From assembly GCF_001613425.1 (NCBI RefSeq), contig NZ_BDCI01000040.1, forward strand, positions 48,390-112,389: DNA of 64,000 bases, read 5' to 3'. The notes under the pieces were generated by a model, which was not told where the DNA came from, searched no databases, and saw only the letters and a program-made list of their open reading frames with translations. Positions 17,827-26,243 of this stretch are shown piece after piece. This stretch comes from Nocardia vulneris. GTDB lineage: Bacteria; Actinomycetota; Actinomycetes; Mycobacteriales; Mycobacteriaceae. Both the position numbers and the translations under genes were made by a program. The first letter of the stretch is position 1, and every line of letters begins with the position of its first letter.

Positions 17827-19194
17827 ATGAGCAAAGAAGCAGTCGGTCGACGGGGTGTGTTGGCGGCCGCATTCGGGGCGGTCGGCGCGGTGCCGGTATT
17901 GGCCGCGTGCAGCAGCACACCCGAGGTGGGTCCGCCCACGATCGAATTCCGTTCGCCGCACGTCACCGACGCACCCGCGGCGCGCAACGTCCGCGACTTC
18001 GGCGCCGTCGGTGACGGTCTCGCCGACGATACGGCCGCCATCGCGGCGGCGGCCGCCGTCACGGACAAACCGCTCGTCATGTATCTACCCGCGGGCCACT
18101 ACCGGGTGACGGCGTGGCCCGAATTGAGTGACTACGCCACGGTTCTCGGTGATGGCGCCGACGTGACGGTGATCAGTTGCGAGACCGACACGACGCTCAT
18201 CCACCTGCATCAGCGCAACCGGGTGCGGTTCGCCCGGATCGGCTTCTATCTGGCCGGACCCAAGGCGACCGGGATCGTGCTGTCGGAATGCTTTCGGTGC
18301 TCGTTCGATTCGGTGGTGATCCGCGGCAATCACCTCAGCGACAACCATCCGCGCTACCTGGCGCAGCGTGGCGTGGTGCTGGAGGGCAATACCGGCGGCA
18401 CCTCGTTCGTCAACTGCGACATCAACAATTTCGGCTACGGCATCGTCACGTCCTGCATCCAGAACTACGTCACCTCGTCCAAACTCACCAGCAACTTCAT
18501 CGGCGTGCTCGGCACCGGTAACGATCACAACGCCGGATTGGCGCTCACCAACGTCGAATTCGTGTCCGACGCCGATCCGCGTACCACCGATCGGCACATC
18601 CGCGTCGACGGTGCGGCCAACGACTGGTGGCTGACCAATGTCTGGTTCGAGGGCGCCGAGGTCGCGCTGTCCATCGGGCACGCCGACCGGGGCGGGCCCG
18701 CCCAGTTCGGCATGATCAACTGCAAGGTGGCGGCGCGCAGCGTCGGGCTCGACCTGATCTATTGCCGCCAGCCGTATCTCGCCAACGTGCAGTTCGACAG
18801 GGATCTGGACCGGCCGCCGACCGAGCTACGGATCGATCCCGCAGGCTGCCCCGAGGGCACCGCGGTGAACCTGATCTCCACCGCCGCGGACGATCTCAAC
18901 CCTGCGGTGTTCCCCGACCGCTGGCATGTGCTGGGGCGCACCAGCATGCACACCCCGGCCTTCACCGGCACGGTCGTGATCAAGGCCGGACGCAGCGACG
19001 CCGACGTCTTACAGACGCAGACCGCCGACGGCTCCGTGCGCGCAGCCGTCCTGGGAAGCGGAACTTGGCTCTCCGAGCACAGCGAAGGAGGTCTCGTGCT
19101 CAAAGACGCGTCCGGGACATACTGGCGGGTGTCCATCTCCACCGAGGGCGCCCTGAAGACCATGTCCTTGGGTAAACAGCGGCCGCGCGAGTAG
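17827..19194 (+). CDS. Lipid-anchored right-handed beta-helix protein (pectate-lyase superfamily)
   Basis: A 455-residue protein with Arg-Arg near the N-terminus (GRRGVLAAAFGAVG) and a lipobox ending LAAC (Cys about 28), so it is probably exported by Tat or Sec and lipid-anchored. The body starts with NVRDFGAVGDGLADDTAAIAAAAA, the entry signature of Pectate_lyase_3 proteins, followed by many short beta-helix turns. Such folds include polysaccharide lyases, hydrolases and epimerases. Its place right after the chain-length gene suggests it trims or modifies the exported polysaccharide. I see no specific catalytic motif that settles the chemistry. Confidence 0.78.
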   Translation: MSKEAVGRRGVLAAAFGAVGAVPVLAACSSTPEVGPPTIEFRSPHVTDAPAARNVRDFGAVGDGLADDTAAIAAAAAVTDKPLVMYLPAGHYRVTAWPELSDYATVLGDGADVTVISCETDTTLIHLHQRNRVRFARIGFYLAGPKATGIVLSECFRCSFDSVVIRGNHLSDNHPRYLAQRGVVLEGNTGGTSFVNCDINNFGYGIVTSCIQNYVTSSKLTSNFIGVLGTGNDHNAGLALTNVEFVSDADPRTTDRHIRVDGAANDWWLTNVWFEGAEVALSIGHADRGGPAQFGMINCKVAARSVGLDLIYCRQPYLANVQFDRDLDRPPTELRIDPAGCPEGTAVNLISTAADDLNPAVFPDRWHVLGRTSMHTPAFTGTVVIKAGRSDADVLQTQTADGSVRAAVLGSGTWLSEHSEGGLVLKDASGTYWRVSISTEGALKTMSLGKQRPRE

Positions 19195-19199
19195 CCGCC

Positions 19200-20576
19200 A
19201 TGACCCGACCGAAATCGTTGGCGCGCAGCAGACTCGGGCCGGTGCCGTTGCGTGGCAGTACGGTCGTGCTGCGCCCGCCCCGGCTCGCCGACTACCCGTA
19301 CTGGCGGCACATCCGGCTACGCGACCGGCGGCATATCGAGCCGTTCTGGTACAGCTCGGCGCTGGACTGGGACGCACGGCACTGCGGAACCCATTGGGTA
19401 CGTGAATGTCTCATGATCCGCGCGGAGGCCAGGGCCGGTCGCCGGCTGGCCACCGTCATCGAGGTCGACGGGCGGTTCGCCGGACAGATCGAGCTCGGCA
19501 CGATCGACACCGCGACCGGCGCCGCGGAAATGGGCATTTGGGTCGACGCCACGGTGGCCCGGCACGGTATCGGCGGGCTGGCGGCGGCCATGCTGCTGGA
19601 CCACGGCTTCACGAGGCTCGGGCTGCAGCGGATCACCGCGCCGATCTCACCGGCCAACGTCGCCGCCGCGCATGGCGCGGCCGGGGTCGGTTTCCGCCGG
19701 GAAGCGTTGATGGGCAGGTACTTCGACGTGGGCGGGGCGCGCCGGGATCACGAACTCTGGGCGGTCACGGCGGGCGATCGCCCGCCGGACGGGTTCACCG
19801 GGCACTGGCTCGCGCGTCACCACACGCCCGGCGCCGCACCGCTGCCCGCACCCGCCGATCCGGTGCCGCCGGGGCTGCCTAAACTCGCCATGGTGATCGC
19901 GGGCGCACGCTTCTACGTGGGGCGCGCGGTGCACCTGTTCGATCCGCTCGGCACACCGCCGCCGATCCGGCTCGCCGACCCGGACCATCCGGAGGTCGTC
20001 CTCCGGACCCGCAAGCCCACCGACTGGCGGCGCTGGCGGGCCGCGCGGTCGCGCTGCCGGGCCGCGCTGGATCCCGACGCGTCGGCGCCCGAGCCGACCT
20101 GGGCCGCACAGCACACCAGGTGGCACTGGGTACGGCAGTACCTGCGTACCCGAGCCGGGCTCCGCTCGGCGGGTGGCCTGGTCCTCGCGATCGAGGTGGA
20201 CGGCGGGTACGTCGGCGAGGCCCGGCTGTTCGATCGGGACATGTTCGACCGCAACGCCCGCATGTTCGTCTGGGCCGATCCGGCGTACGCCGAGCACGTC
20301 CGCGTCGCGGCCACGAGGGGGCTGCTCACGCTCGCCTTCGGACCGCTCGGTCTGTGTCGGGTCGCGACCACCATCGCGCCGGGCGATCAGGTCGCCGCCG
20401 AGATCGCCGCCCGGGTCGGCATGGCGCACGAAGGACAGATGCGCGATTCGGTGGACGCCACCGGCCGCCGCGCCGATCACGACCTCTGGGCGATCACCAC
20501 GCCCAGCCCACCGGAACACAGCTCGGCACCGTCCCTGTCCACCGATCCGTCACCCCGAAGCTCCGGGAAACAGTGA
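19200..20576 (+). CDS. Tandem GNAT acetyltransferase (second copy degenerate)
   Basis: A 458-residue protein made of two GNAT (RimJ-like) units. The first (about 15-205) has the acetyl-CoA loop as ARHGIGGLAAAMLLDHGF and then LGLQRITAPISPANVAAAHGAAGVGFRREA. The second (about 240-440) keeps LGLCRVATTIAPGDQVAAEIAARVGMAHEGQ, but the acetyl-CoA loop is replaced by YAEHVRVAATRGLL without the R/Q-x-x-G-x-G/A pattern. A proline-rich linker joins them. Only the first unit is likely to bind acetyl-CoA normally. It follows the beta-helix gene by 5 bases and may acetylate sugars of the polysaccharide. Confidence 0.8.
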   Translation: MTRPKSLARSRLGPVPLRGSTVVLRPPRLADYPYWRHIRLRDRRHIEPFWYSSALDWDARHCGTHWVRECLMIRAEARAGRRLATVIEVDGRFAGQIELGTIDTATGAAEMGIWVDATVARHGIGGLAAAMLLDHGFTRLGLQRITAPISPANVAAAHGAAGVGFRREALMGRYFDVGGARRDHELWAVTAGDRPPDGFTGHWLARHHTPGAAPLPAPADPVPPGLPKLAMVIAGARFYVGRAVHLFDPLGTPPPIRLADPDHPEVVLRTRKPTDWRRWRAARSRCRAALDPDASAPEPTWAAQHTRWHWVRQYLRTRAGLRSAGGLVLAIEVDGGYVGEARLFDRDMFDRNARMFVWADPAYAEHVRVAATRGLLTLAFGPLGLCRVATTIAPGDQVAAEIAARVGMAHEGQMRDSVDATGRRADHDLWAITTPSPPEHSSAPSLSTDPSPRSSGKQ

Positions 20577-20606
20577 GCGCGACGATCGACCTATAGGCGC
20601 TCGATC

Positions 20607-20622
20607 GAGCCCTTCGGGGCCG
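20607..20622 (+). terminator. Possible short UUCG-type hairpin after the GNAT gene
   Basis: Thirty bases past the GNAT stop, GCCC-TTCG-GGGC (20609-20620) forms a short stem closed by a stable cUUCGg tetraloop, just after the 12-bp palindrome GCTCGATCGAGC (20599-20610). The stem is only 4 bp and no T-run follows, so this is a weak terminator candidate. Confidence 0.3.
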
Positions 20623-20693
20623 GATTGGGCACGCGGACAATCTTTTCACCGATCTCCGCCAACCCCCCAATTAGAAAGCGATCGTTCTCTACC

Positions 20694-21575
20694 ATGACCT
20701 CGGTGAAGCCGAGAACGAGTGGAACACGTTGGCTACAAGGCAAAGTCGCGGTGGTGACCGGCGCGAGCTCCGGCATCGGCGCGGCCACCGCCGTGGCGCT
20801 CGCGCGCGACGGCGCCGGCCTGGCGTTGGCCGATATCGACGAAACCGGGATGCGAGCGACCGCCGATCGCATCGCCGAACTGGGCGGCGAGGTGAGCACG
20901 CATATCGTCGACGTCGGGAACCGGGACGCGATCTACGCCTTCGCCGCAGCGGTCGAACAGCGTTGGGGCCGCGCGGATATCGTGGTCAACAATGCCGGTG
21001 TCGCGGTGCTCGGCGACGGTGTCACGGTCAGCGACGAGAGCCTGCGCTGGATCGTGGACATCAATTTCTGGGGCGTCGTGCACGGCACCCGGGCGTTCCA
21101 CCCGCTGGTCGAACGCTCCGCCGGCGGGACCATCGTGAACGTCTCCAGCGTGTTCGGCCTGCTCGGCATGCCGTGCCAATCCGCATACAGTGCCACCAAA
21201 TTCGCGGTGCGCGGGTTCACCGAATCGGTGCGGATGGAACTGCGCCTCGCCGGATCGCCGGTGCGGGTGCTGACCGTGCACCCCGGTGGGATCCGCACGA
21301 ATATCGCGCGCTCCACCAGATTCGACGGTACCGGCATCGCCCGCGCCGAGACCCCCGAGGCCAATGTCGCGACGTTCGACCGGCTCGCGCGGCTCACCCC
21401 GGAGCAGGCGGGCGCCGCGATCGTCAAGGGAATCCGAGGCAACAAGGCGAAGATTCGCATCGGCACCGATGCGATCGTCATGGATATCGTCCAGCGTCTG
21501 TTCCCCGTGGGCTACCAGCGCATCATGCTGACCGTGATCCGACTCGGCCTGCCCAGAACCAGCCGAAGCCGCTGA
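20694..21575 (+). CDS. Short-chain dehydrogenase/reductase
   Basis: A classical SDR of 293 residues when started at the ATG at 20694; an upstream in-frame start at 20625 would add an unrelated leader. It shows TGASSGIG (cofactor), NNAGV, and the catalytic serine and tyrosine-lysine in NVSSVFGLLGM...YSATK. The long C-terminal tail (TPEQAGAAIVKGIRGNKAKIRIG...) is typical of the actinobacterial SDR group that acts on lipids or keto compounds. It lies between the GNAT and aminotransferase genes with separate gaps on both sides, so it may have its own promoter. The substrate is unknown. Confidence 0.85.
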   Translation: MTSVKPRTSGTRWLQGKVAVVTGASSGIGAATAVALARDGAGLALADIDETGMRATADRIAELGGEVSTHIVDVGNRDAIYAFAAAVEQRWGRADIVVNNAGVAVLGDGVTVSDESLRWIVDINFWGVVHGTRAFHPLVERSAGGTIVNVSSVFGLLGMPCQSAYSATKFAVRGFTESVRMELRLAGSPVRVLTVHPGGIRTNIARSTRFDGTGIARAETPEANVATFDRLARLTPEQAGAAIVKGIRGNKAKIRIGTDAIVMDIVQRLFPVGYQRIMLTVIRLGLPRTSRSR

Positions 21576-21746
21576 CAGGCAACAGGACTCCCGTTCGGAC
21601 ACACCGACCGGCCGCTTTGTGGCGTGCGCGGCACTGCCGTCGTTGCCCGGACAAGCCCGGCGGCGCGGACGTACAGTGAGGCGCAGCACCCGTCGCGTAC
21701 CGGAGGATTCGCACGGGTCAGTGTGCCGAACCGCGGGGAGATCAAC

Positions 21747-23117
21747 ATGGCGTCCGATCCCGAGCAGCCGGCGACGCCGCACGCCCGGTTCGCCCGGAGC
21801 AACGAACTCCAGGCGCGGCTGCACGAACTCGTCCCGGGTGGTGCGCACACCTACGCCAGGGGCGCGGACCAGTATCCCGAACAGATGGCCCCGGTGCTGG
21901 TGCGCGGCAACGGCTGCCGCGTGTGGGACGCCGACGGCAACTGCTATGTCGAATACGGCATGGGATTGCGCTCGGTCACCCTCGGGCACGGATTCGCACC
22001 GGTGCTCGACGCCGTGCGCGCCGCGATCGCCGACGGGGTCAGCTTCAGCAGGCCGACCGAGCTGGAACTGCTGGCCGCACAGGACTTCCTCGCTCTCGTG
22101 CCGGGCGCCGACATGGTGAAGTTCGCCAAGAACGGCTCCGACGCGACCACCGCCGCGGTGCGGCTCGCCCGCGCCGCCACCGGCCGGACCGCGCTGGCCG
22201 TCTGCGATCAACCGTTCTTCTCGGTCGACGACTGGTTCATCGGCACCACCGCGATGAGCAACGGCATCCCCGCCGAGATCGCGGCCGATACCCTGCGTTT
22301 CCGCTACAACGATCTCGATTCGCTGGCGGCGGTGCTCGATTCGGGGCGCGTCGCCGCGGTGATCATGGAGGCGGCCACCGCACTGGCCGAGCCCGCGCCG
22401 GGCTTCCTGGCAGGCGTGCGCGCCCTCTGCGACCGGCACGGCGCCTTGCTCGTCTTCGACGAGATGATCACCGGGTTCCGCTGGTCGGCCGGTGGCGCGC
22501 AAGCGGTCTACGGCGTCCGCCCGGACCTGTCCTGCTGGGGCAAGGCGATGGGCAACGGGTTCCCGCTCTCGGCGCTGGCTGGTAAGCGCGAGTACATGGA
22601 ACTCGGCGGGCTGCGCACCGACGACGATCGGGTCTTCCTGCTGTCCACCACGCACGGCCCGGAATCGGCGTCGCTCGCCGCCTTTCGTGCGGTGGTGCGG
22701 GAGTACCGCGCCGGCGATCCGATCACCCGCATGGAGCGCGCCGGCCGGCGTCTCGCCGACGGGGTCAACCTGATCGCCGCGGATCTCGGCATCGCCGACC
22801 ACCTTCAGGTACTCGGCCGCCCATCGTGTCTCATCTTCGTCACTCGCGACCCGAGCGGGCGGCCCTCACAGGAGTTCCGCACCTTGTTCCTGCAAGAGCT
22901 GCTGCAGCGGGGTGTGCTCGGGCAGTCGTTCGTCACCTCCGCCGCGCATACCGACGGCGATATCGACGAGACCGTCGCGGCCTGCCGCGAAGCCGCGGCG
23001 GTGTACCGCAAAGCCATTGAGCAGGGCAGCGTCGACGGCCTGCTCGTCGGCCGTCCGGTCGCGCCGGCCATCCGCCGCCACGCCGCGCCGCGCCGCATTC
23101 GACGGGACGACGAATGA
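21747..23117 (+). CDS. Class III aminotransferase, glutamate-1-semialdehyde aminomutase-like
   Basis: A 456-residue PLP enzyme starting at the ATG at 21747, with CGGGGAG about 8 bases upstream. It shows GGAHTYARG, the phosphate-binding KNGSDATTAAVRLARA, VFDEMITGFRW (the PLP-pyridine aspartate) and the Schiff-base lysine in SCWGKAMGNGFP (Lys266). It is not hemL itself by context: family members at sugar loci transfer amino groups to keto-sugars or make unusual amino compounds. It probably supplies an amino group to a precursor of the neighbouring polysaccharide. A 166-base gap separates it from the next glycosyltransferase. Confidence 0.82.
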   Translation: MASDPEQPATPHARFARSNELQARLHELVPGGAHTYARGADQYPEQMAPVLVRGNGCRVWDADGNCYVEYGMGLRSVTLGHGFAPVLDAVRAAIADGVSFSRPTELELLAAQDFLALVPGADMVKFAKNGSDATTAAVRLARAATGRTALAVCDQPFFSVDDWFIGTTAMSNGIPAEIAADTLRFRYNDLDSLAAVLDSGRVAAVIMEAATALAEPAPGFLAGVRALCDRHGALLVFDEMITGFRWSAGGAQAVYGVRPDLSCWGKAMGNGFPLSALAGKREYMELGGLRTDDDRVFLLSTTHGPESASLAAFRAVVREYRAGDPITRMERAGRRLADGVNLIAADLGIADHLQVLGRPSCLIFVTRDPSGRPSQEFRTLFLQELLQRGVLGQSFVTSAAHTDGDIDETVAACREAAAVYRKAIEQGSVDGLLVGRPVAPAIRRHAAPRRIRRDDE

Positions 23118-23283
23118 CGCAGCCGAACAAGGCGATTCGAGCGCCGAAACACCCGCCAGAATGGCATGGCGTGCAACTTTGCAGTCATGGCAGCTCGGCA
23201 GTCCGTGCGACCGAGCACGCGACGCACGCCGCGGCGGTGACGCTCAAAGCTCTTGCCGCACCGCAGTTCCCCTGGCCGAACGG

Positions 23284-24393
23284 ATGAGCGGCCCGCGCGT
23301 CGCGGTGGTGCACGAACGCTTCACCGAGTTCGGCGGTTCCGAGGCCGTCGTCGGCGAGCTGGCCGAAACCTGGGAGCGCACGGAGGTTTTCGCGCCGATC
23401 GTCGATCCGGCGGGCGTGCGGGCACCGCTGACCTCGGTGCACGATACCTGGCTCAGCCGTGCGTATGCCGTCACCGGCCGCCGTTCACACGCTCCGCTGC
23501 TGCCCTTCGTACCGCGCGCGCTGCGCCGCCTGCCGCTCGCGCACCGCTTCGATGCCGTCGTCATCAGCCATCACGCGTTCGCCACCCAGGCCGCGTTCGC
23601 CGCCGACGTACCGGTCCTCGCCTATGTGCACAGCCCGGCACGCTGGGCGTGGGACAAGGACTTCCGCGCGCGCGAGGCGGGCGGGCCCGCGGGCCGGCTC
23701 GCCCTGTCCGCGCTCGGCAGCCTGGCCCGGCACGCCGAATTGCGGGCCGCGCCTCGGCTGTCCCGGATCGTCGCGAATTCCCGCGCCGTCGCCGCGCGGG
23801 TGCACGACTGGTGGGGGCTGCCCGCCACGGTCGTCTATCCCCCGGTGCAGATCGACAGCTTCACGCCCGACGCCGCGGTAGCTCGGGAGGACTTCTTCCT
23901 GTTCGCGGGCAGACTGGTGCCGTACAAGCGGCCGGATCTGGCCATTCGGGCCGCGCAGCGCGCGGGCCGCAAGCTCGTCGTGCTCGGCGACGGCCGTTTC
24001 CGCGCGCAGTTGGAATCCTTGGCCGGGCCGGAGACCACCTTCCTGGGCGCGACCTCACACGAAGTTCTGGTCGACACCTACCGCCGCTGTCGCGCGCTGC
24101 TGATGCCGGGCGTCGAGGATTTCGGCATCGTCCCGGTGGAGGCGATGGCCTGCGGCACCCCGGTGCTCGCGGTCGATCGCGGCGGCGCGCTGGACACGGT
24201 CCGGCCGGGCATGACCGGCGCGCACGTCGCGCACGGCCCCGACGAGACCGTGATCGACAACCTGGCCGCGGCGATGCGCGACTGTACGCCCACCGCCTAC
24301 CGGACCGAGGTCATCCGCGCGCATGCGGAAACCTTCTCCCCCACCGCCTTCCGCGCCAATATGGCCGATGCGGTGACAGAACTGCTCGGCTGA
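23284..24393 (+). CDS. Family 4 glycosyltransferase (WbaZ/mannosyltransferase-like)
   Basis: A 369-residue GT-B protein starting MSGPRVAVVHERFTEFGGSE. It has LAYVHSPARWAWDKDF, IVANSRAVAARVHDWWG, VVYPPVQ, then FAGRLVPYKRPDLAIRAAQRA and VEDFGIVPVEAMACGTPVLAVDRGGALDTV, the EX7E-type donor site. This arrangement is typical of WbaZ-like mannosyl- and rhamnosyltransferases. It is the last recognisable gene of the polysaccharide locus and ends three bases before the convergent secreted-protein gene. The frame could extend upstream to 22912, but only through the aminotransferase gene. Confidence 0.88.
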   Translation: MSGPRVAVVHERFTEFGGSEAVVGELAETWERTEVFAPIVDPAGVRAPLTSVHDTWLSRAYAVTGRRSHAPLLPFVPRALRRLPLAHRFDAVVISHHAFATQAAFAADVPVLAYVHSPARWAWDKDFRAREAGGPAGRLALSALGSLARHAELRAAPRLSRIVANSRAVAARVHDWWGLPATVVYPPVQIDSFTPDAAVAREDFFLFAGRLVPYKRPDLAIRAAQRAGRKLVVLGDGRFRAQLESLAGPETTFLGATSHEVLVDTYRRCRALLMPGVEDFGIVPVEAMACGTPVLAVDRGGALDTVRPGMTGAHVAHGPDETVIDNLAAAMRDCTPTAYRTEVIRAHAETFSPTAFRANMADAVTELLG

Positions 24394-24396
24394 CTT

Positions 24397-24873
24397 TCAG
24401 GCCAGGCAGGTCGGCGCCGGCGGTTTCGGCGCGTTCCAGTCGTTCACCGTGATCCACTGGAACACCGCGGATCGCCGCTTCATATAACGCAGCAGACCTT
24501 CGTTCGTCTCACACAGTTCCTGCAGATTTCCAACCACGTAACTCTCCGTGATCAGGGCCTGGAGTTTTTCGTTGTAGGCCGCTTCGCCCGCGCACATGGC
24601 GTTTCGCGTGTCTTTGTCGAATACCGGATTTCCGTAGAGCACACGCCGCGTTTCGGTGTGCACCGGTTTGTCGAAGATCAGCGGGGAAAGCTCCAGCCAC
24701 TCGCCGATCTCCTGATACCAGCGGTCGTCGTGGTCGGAGCCGTCGCACATGTGCTCGTCGGCTTCGATCGCCACGCCGAAGATCACCGCATCGGCCCGCG
24801 CCGCCGGTCCGAGCACCAGCAGCGCGGCACCGAGCGCACAGGTCACCATCGAGGTCGTGCGTGAGAATTTCAA
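24397..24873 (-). CDS. Small secreted protein of unknown function
   Basis: A 158-residue protein with an N-terminal signal peptide (SMVTCALGAALLVLGPAARADA, cleavage likely after ARA). The mature part has four cysteines (in EHMCDG, NAMCAG, ELCETN and PTCLA) that could form two disulphides. It is mostly helical and mildly acidic in its first half. I do not recognise the family. It lies convergent to the last glycosyltransferase and downstream of the Tat-exported EEP protein with a 134-base gap, so it probably has its own promoter. GGAGGG lies about 14 bases before the ATG, rather far for a ribosome site. Confidence 0.7.
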   Translation of the reverse strand: MKFSRTTSMVTCALGAALLVLGPAARADAVIFGVAIEADEHMCDGSDHDDRWYQEIGEWLELSPLIFDKPVHTETRRVLYGNPVFDKDTRNAMCAGEAAYNEKLQALITESYVVGNLQELCETNEGLLRYMKRRSAVFQWITVNDWNAPKPPAPTCLA

Positions 24874-25007
24874 AGACCCGAGCCCTCCAAAATGGTCGTG
24901 AACTTTCGACTGCTTCTCGGCTACGCAGTATTACATTCACCAACCGGTCGCTCGGGAAACTCCCGTACACCTCGGTGCGCCGTGTCGAAAAACGGCGCGG
25001 TCGTGTT

Positions 25008-26078
25008 CTAGGTGAGCTGATATGTCGCCAGGACGGCTTTGTGGTCGGTGACCCATTTCTGCGGTGTCGCGAGAAAATTGTCCTGGGTATTCTCCTCCCG
25101 CCGGGCATTGCGCACGATCGAGCCGCGCGGTCCCACGATGCCCACGTCGGTGAGCCGCAGCGCGGCGCCCGGCCCGGCGAAGATGTAGTCGATCCGGTCA
25201 CGTTCGTCGGCCTCGGGCGCCCAGGTGAGCTGCGAGACCGGCGCGTCGGGGTTGCTCGCGGGCCAGGTGAAACCCGGATGCGTCACCGGATCCGGGTAGC
25301 GGGAGCGGTACGCGTCGACGAACCCGGCCTGCTGTAGTCGGCGGGTGCTCTCCCACGGCAGCACCACACCGTTGTGGTCGAACAGATTCGCCGCCGCTGG
25401 CGTCCAGTCCAGCGCGGACGGTTCGTTGAAATCGCCCCCCATGAGCACCGAACTGCCCGCCGCCGCTTCGGTTTTCGCGTCCTCGAGGAAGGCGCCGATC
25501 GCTTCGGGTCGCCCGGAGGCGACGTTCACCCGCTGCACCGCGGCGGGATCGGTCACCGGCCCGCCCGGCAGCTTGTTCCAGCCGAATTCGGAGTACTCCC
25601 CCGGCGCGGGCACGCCGGCGCCGTAACCGCGCGGCAGATAGGTGGCGTACCAGCGATATTCGAGGTGCGCGGCGTAGGCGGTGATCCGCTTGCCCCCGAC
25701 GCTCAACCGAGCCTTGACCATCCAGCCCAGGTCCGCGCTCTCCTCGACCGGGAACGCCGAGAGCACACCGGTATCGCCCGAGGCGACCGCCTCGAATTTC
25801 TGGCCCTTCTGCTCCAGCGCCGCCGCGATCGCCTTCGTCGCCTTGTTCGCCTCCGACAGCAGCACCACCGAGGCACGCGTATCGATGATCAGATCGGCCA
25901 CCAGGGCGATCCCATCGGGGATCTTGCTCGCGCCCATCCAGATATTGATCGCGAGCACCCGGATCTCGTCGGCCGCGGGCGCTGCGGTGGCCAGCGGCAT
26001 CGCCGCGCCGACGGCCAGCGCACCGCCCGCCGCACCGAACAGTTTCATCGCATCGCGTCGTGTCATCGAACTCGTCAT
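25008..26078 (-). CDS. Tat-exported endonuclease/exonuclease/phosphatase-family protein
   Basis: A 356-residue protein. Of three in-frame ATGs at 26087, 26078 and 26066, the one at 26078 is used here with GGAG about 11 bases upstream. The N-terminus holds a twin-arginine signal (MTRRDAMKLFGAAGGALAVG). The body has the EEP catalytic series: LAINIWMG, LLSEANKA (Glu), GGDFNEPSALDW, DRIDYIF and the final VTDHKAVLATY. The family includes secreted nucleases, sphingomyelinases and phosphodiesterases, and specificity is not readable. It is divergent from the 5'-nucleotidase lipoprotein, hinting at a shared role in phosphate or nucleotide scavenging. Confidence 0.85.
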   Translation of the reverse strand: MTSSMTRRDAMKLFGAAGGALAVGAAMPLATAAPAADEIRVLAINIWMGASKIPDGIALVADLIIDTRASVVLLSEANKATKAIAAALEQKGQKFEAVASGDTGVLSAFPVEESADLGWMVKARLSVGGKRITAYAAHLEYRWYATYLPRGYGAGVPAPGEYSEFGWNKLPGGPVTDPAAVQRVNVASGRPEAIGAFLEDAKTEAAAGSSVLMGGDFNEPSALDWTPAAANLFDHNGVVLPWESTRRLQQAGFVDAYRSRYPDPVTHPGFTWPASNPDAPVSQLTWAPEADERDRIDYIFAGPGAALRLTDVGIVGPRGSIVRNARREENTQDNFLATPQKWVTDHKAVLATYQLT

Positions 26079-26243
26079 GGTGACCATCACTCCGATCGTG
26101 TGCACAGCGGGACAGGGGTGTTCATCTCCTGGCTATCCACCCAATCGGAATATCCCGTGAACTCGGCGAGATCGCCGAGCGAACAGCGACGGCGGCACGC
26201 GCGAACGGTGGCCCCGGCCGACCCCGCGTGGCACAGTCAGAAC

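Noticed and set aside
20599..20610. Palindrome GCTCGATCGAGC as an operator for the SDR
   Set aside because: It is 84 bases upstream and made of common GC-rich words, and there is no nearby regulator gene. It may be chance.
20733..22802. A 689-codon open frame on the minus strand across the SDR and aminotransferase genes
   Set aside because: It lies antiparallel to two genes with clear family motifs. Its translation is low in hydrophobic residues and rich in Arg, His and Gly, as expected from GC-rich antisense frames.
21747..23117. Assigning the aminotransferase as haem-pathway hemL because hemC is in the window
   Set aside because: The two genes are 15 kb apart, and its neighbours are glycan genes; the family also contains sugar-related enzymes.
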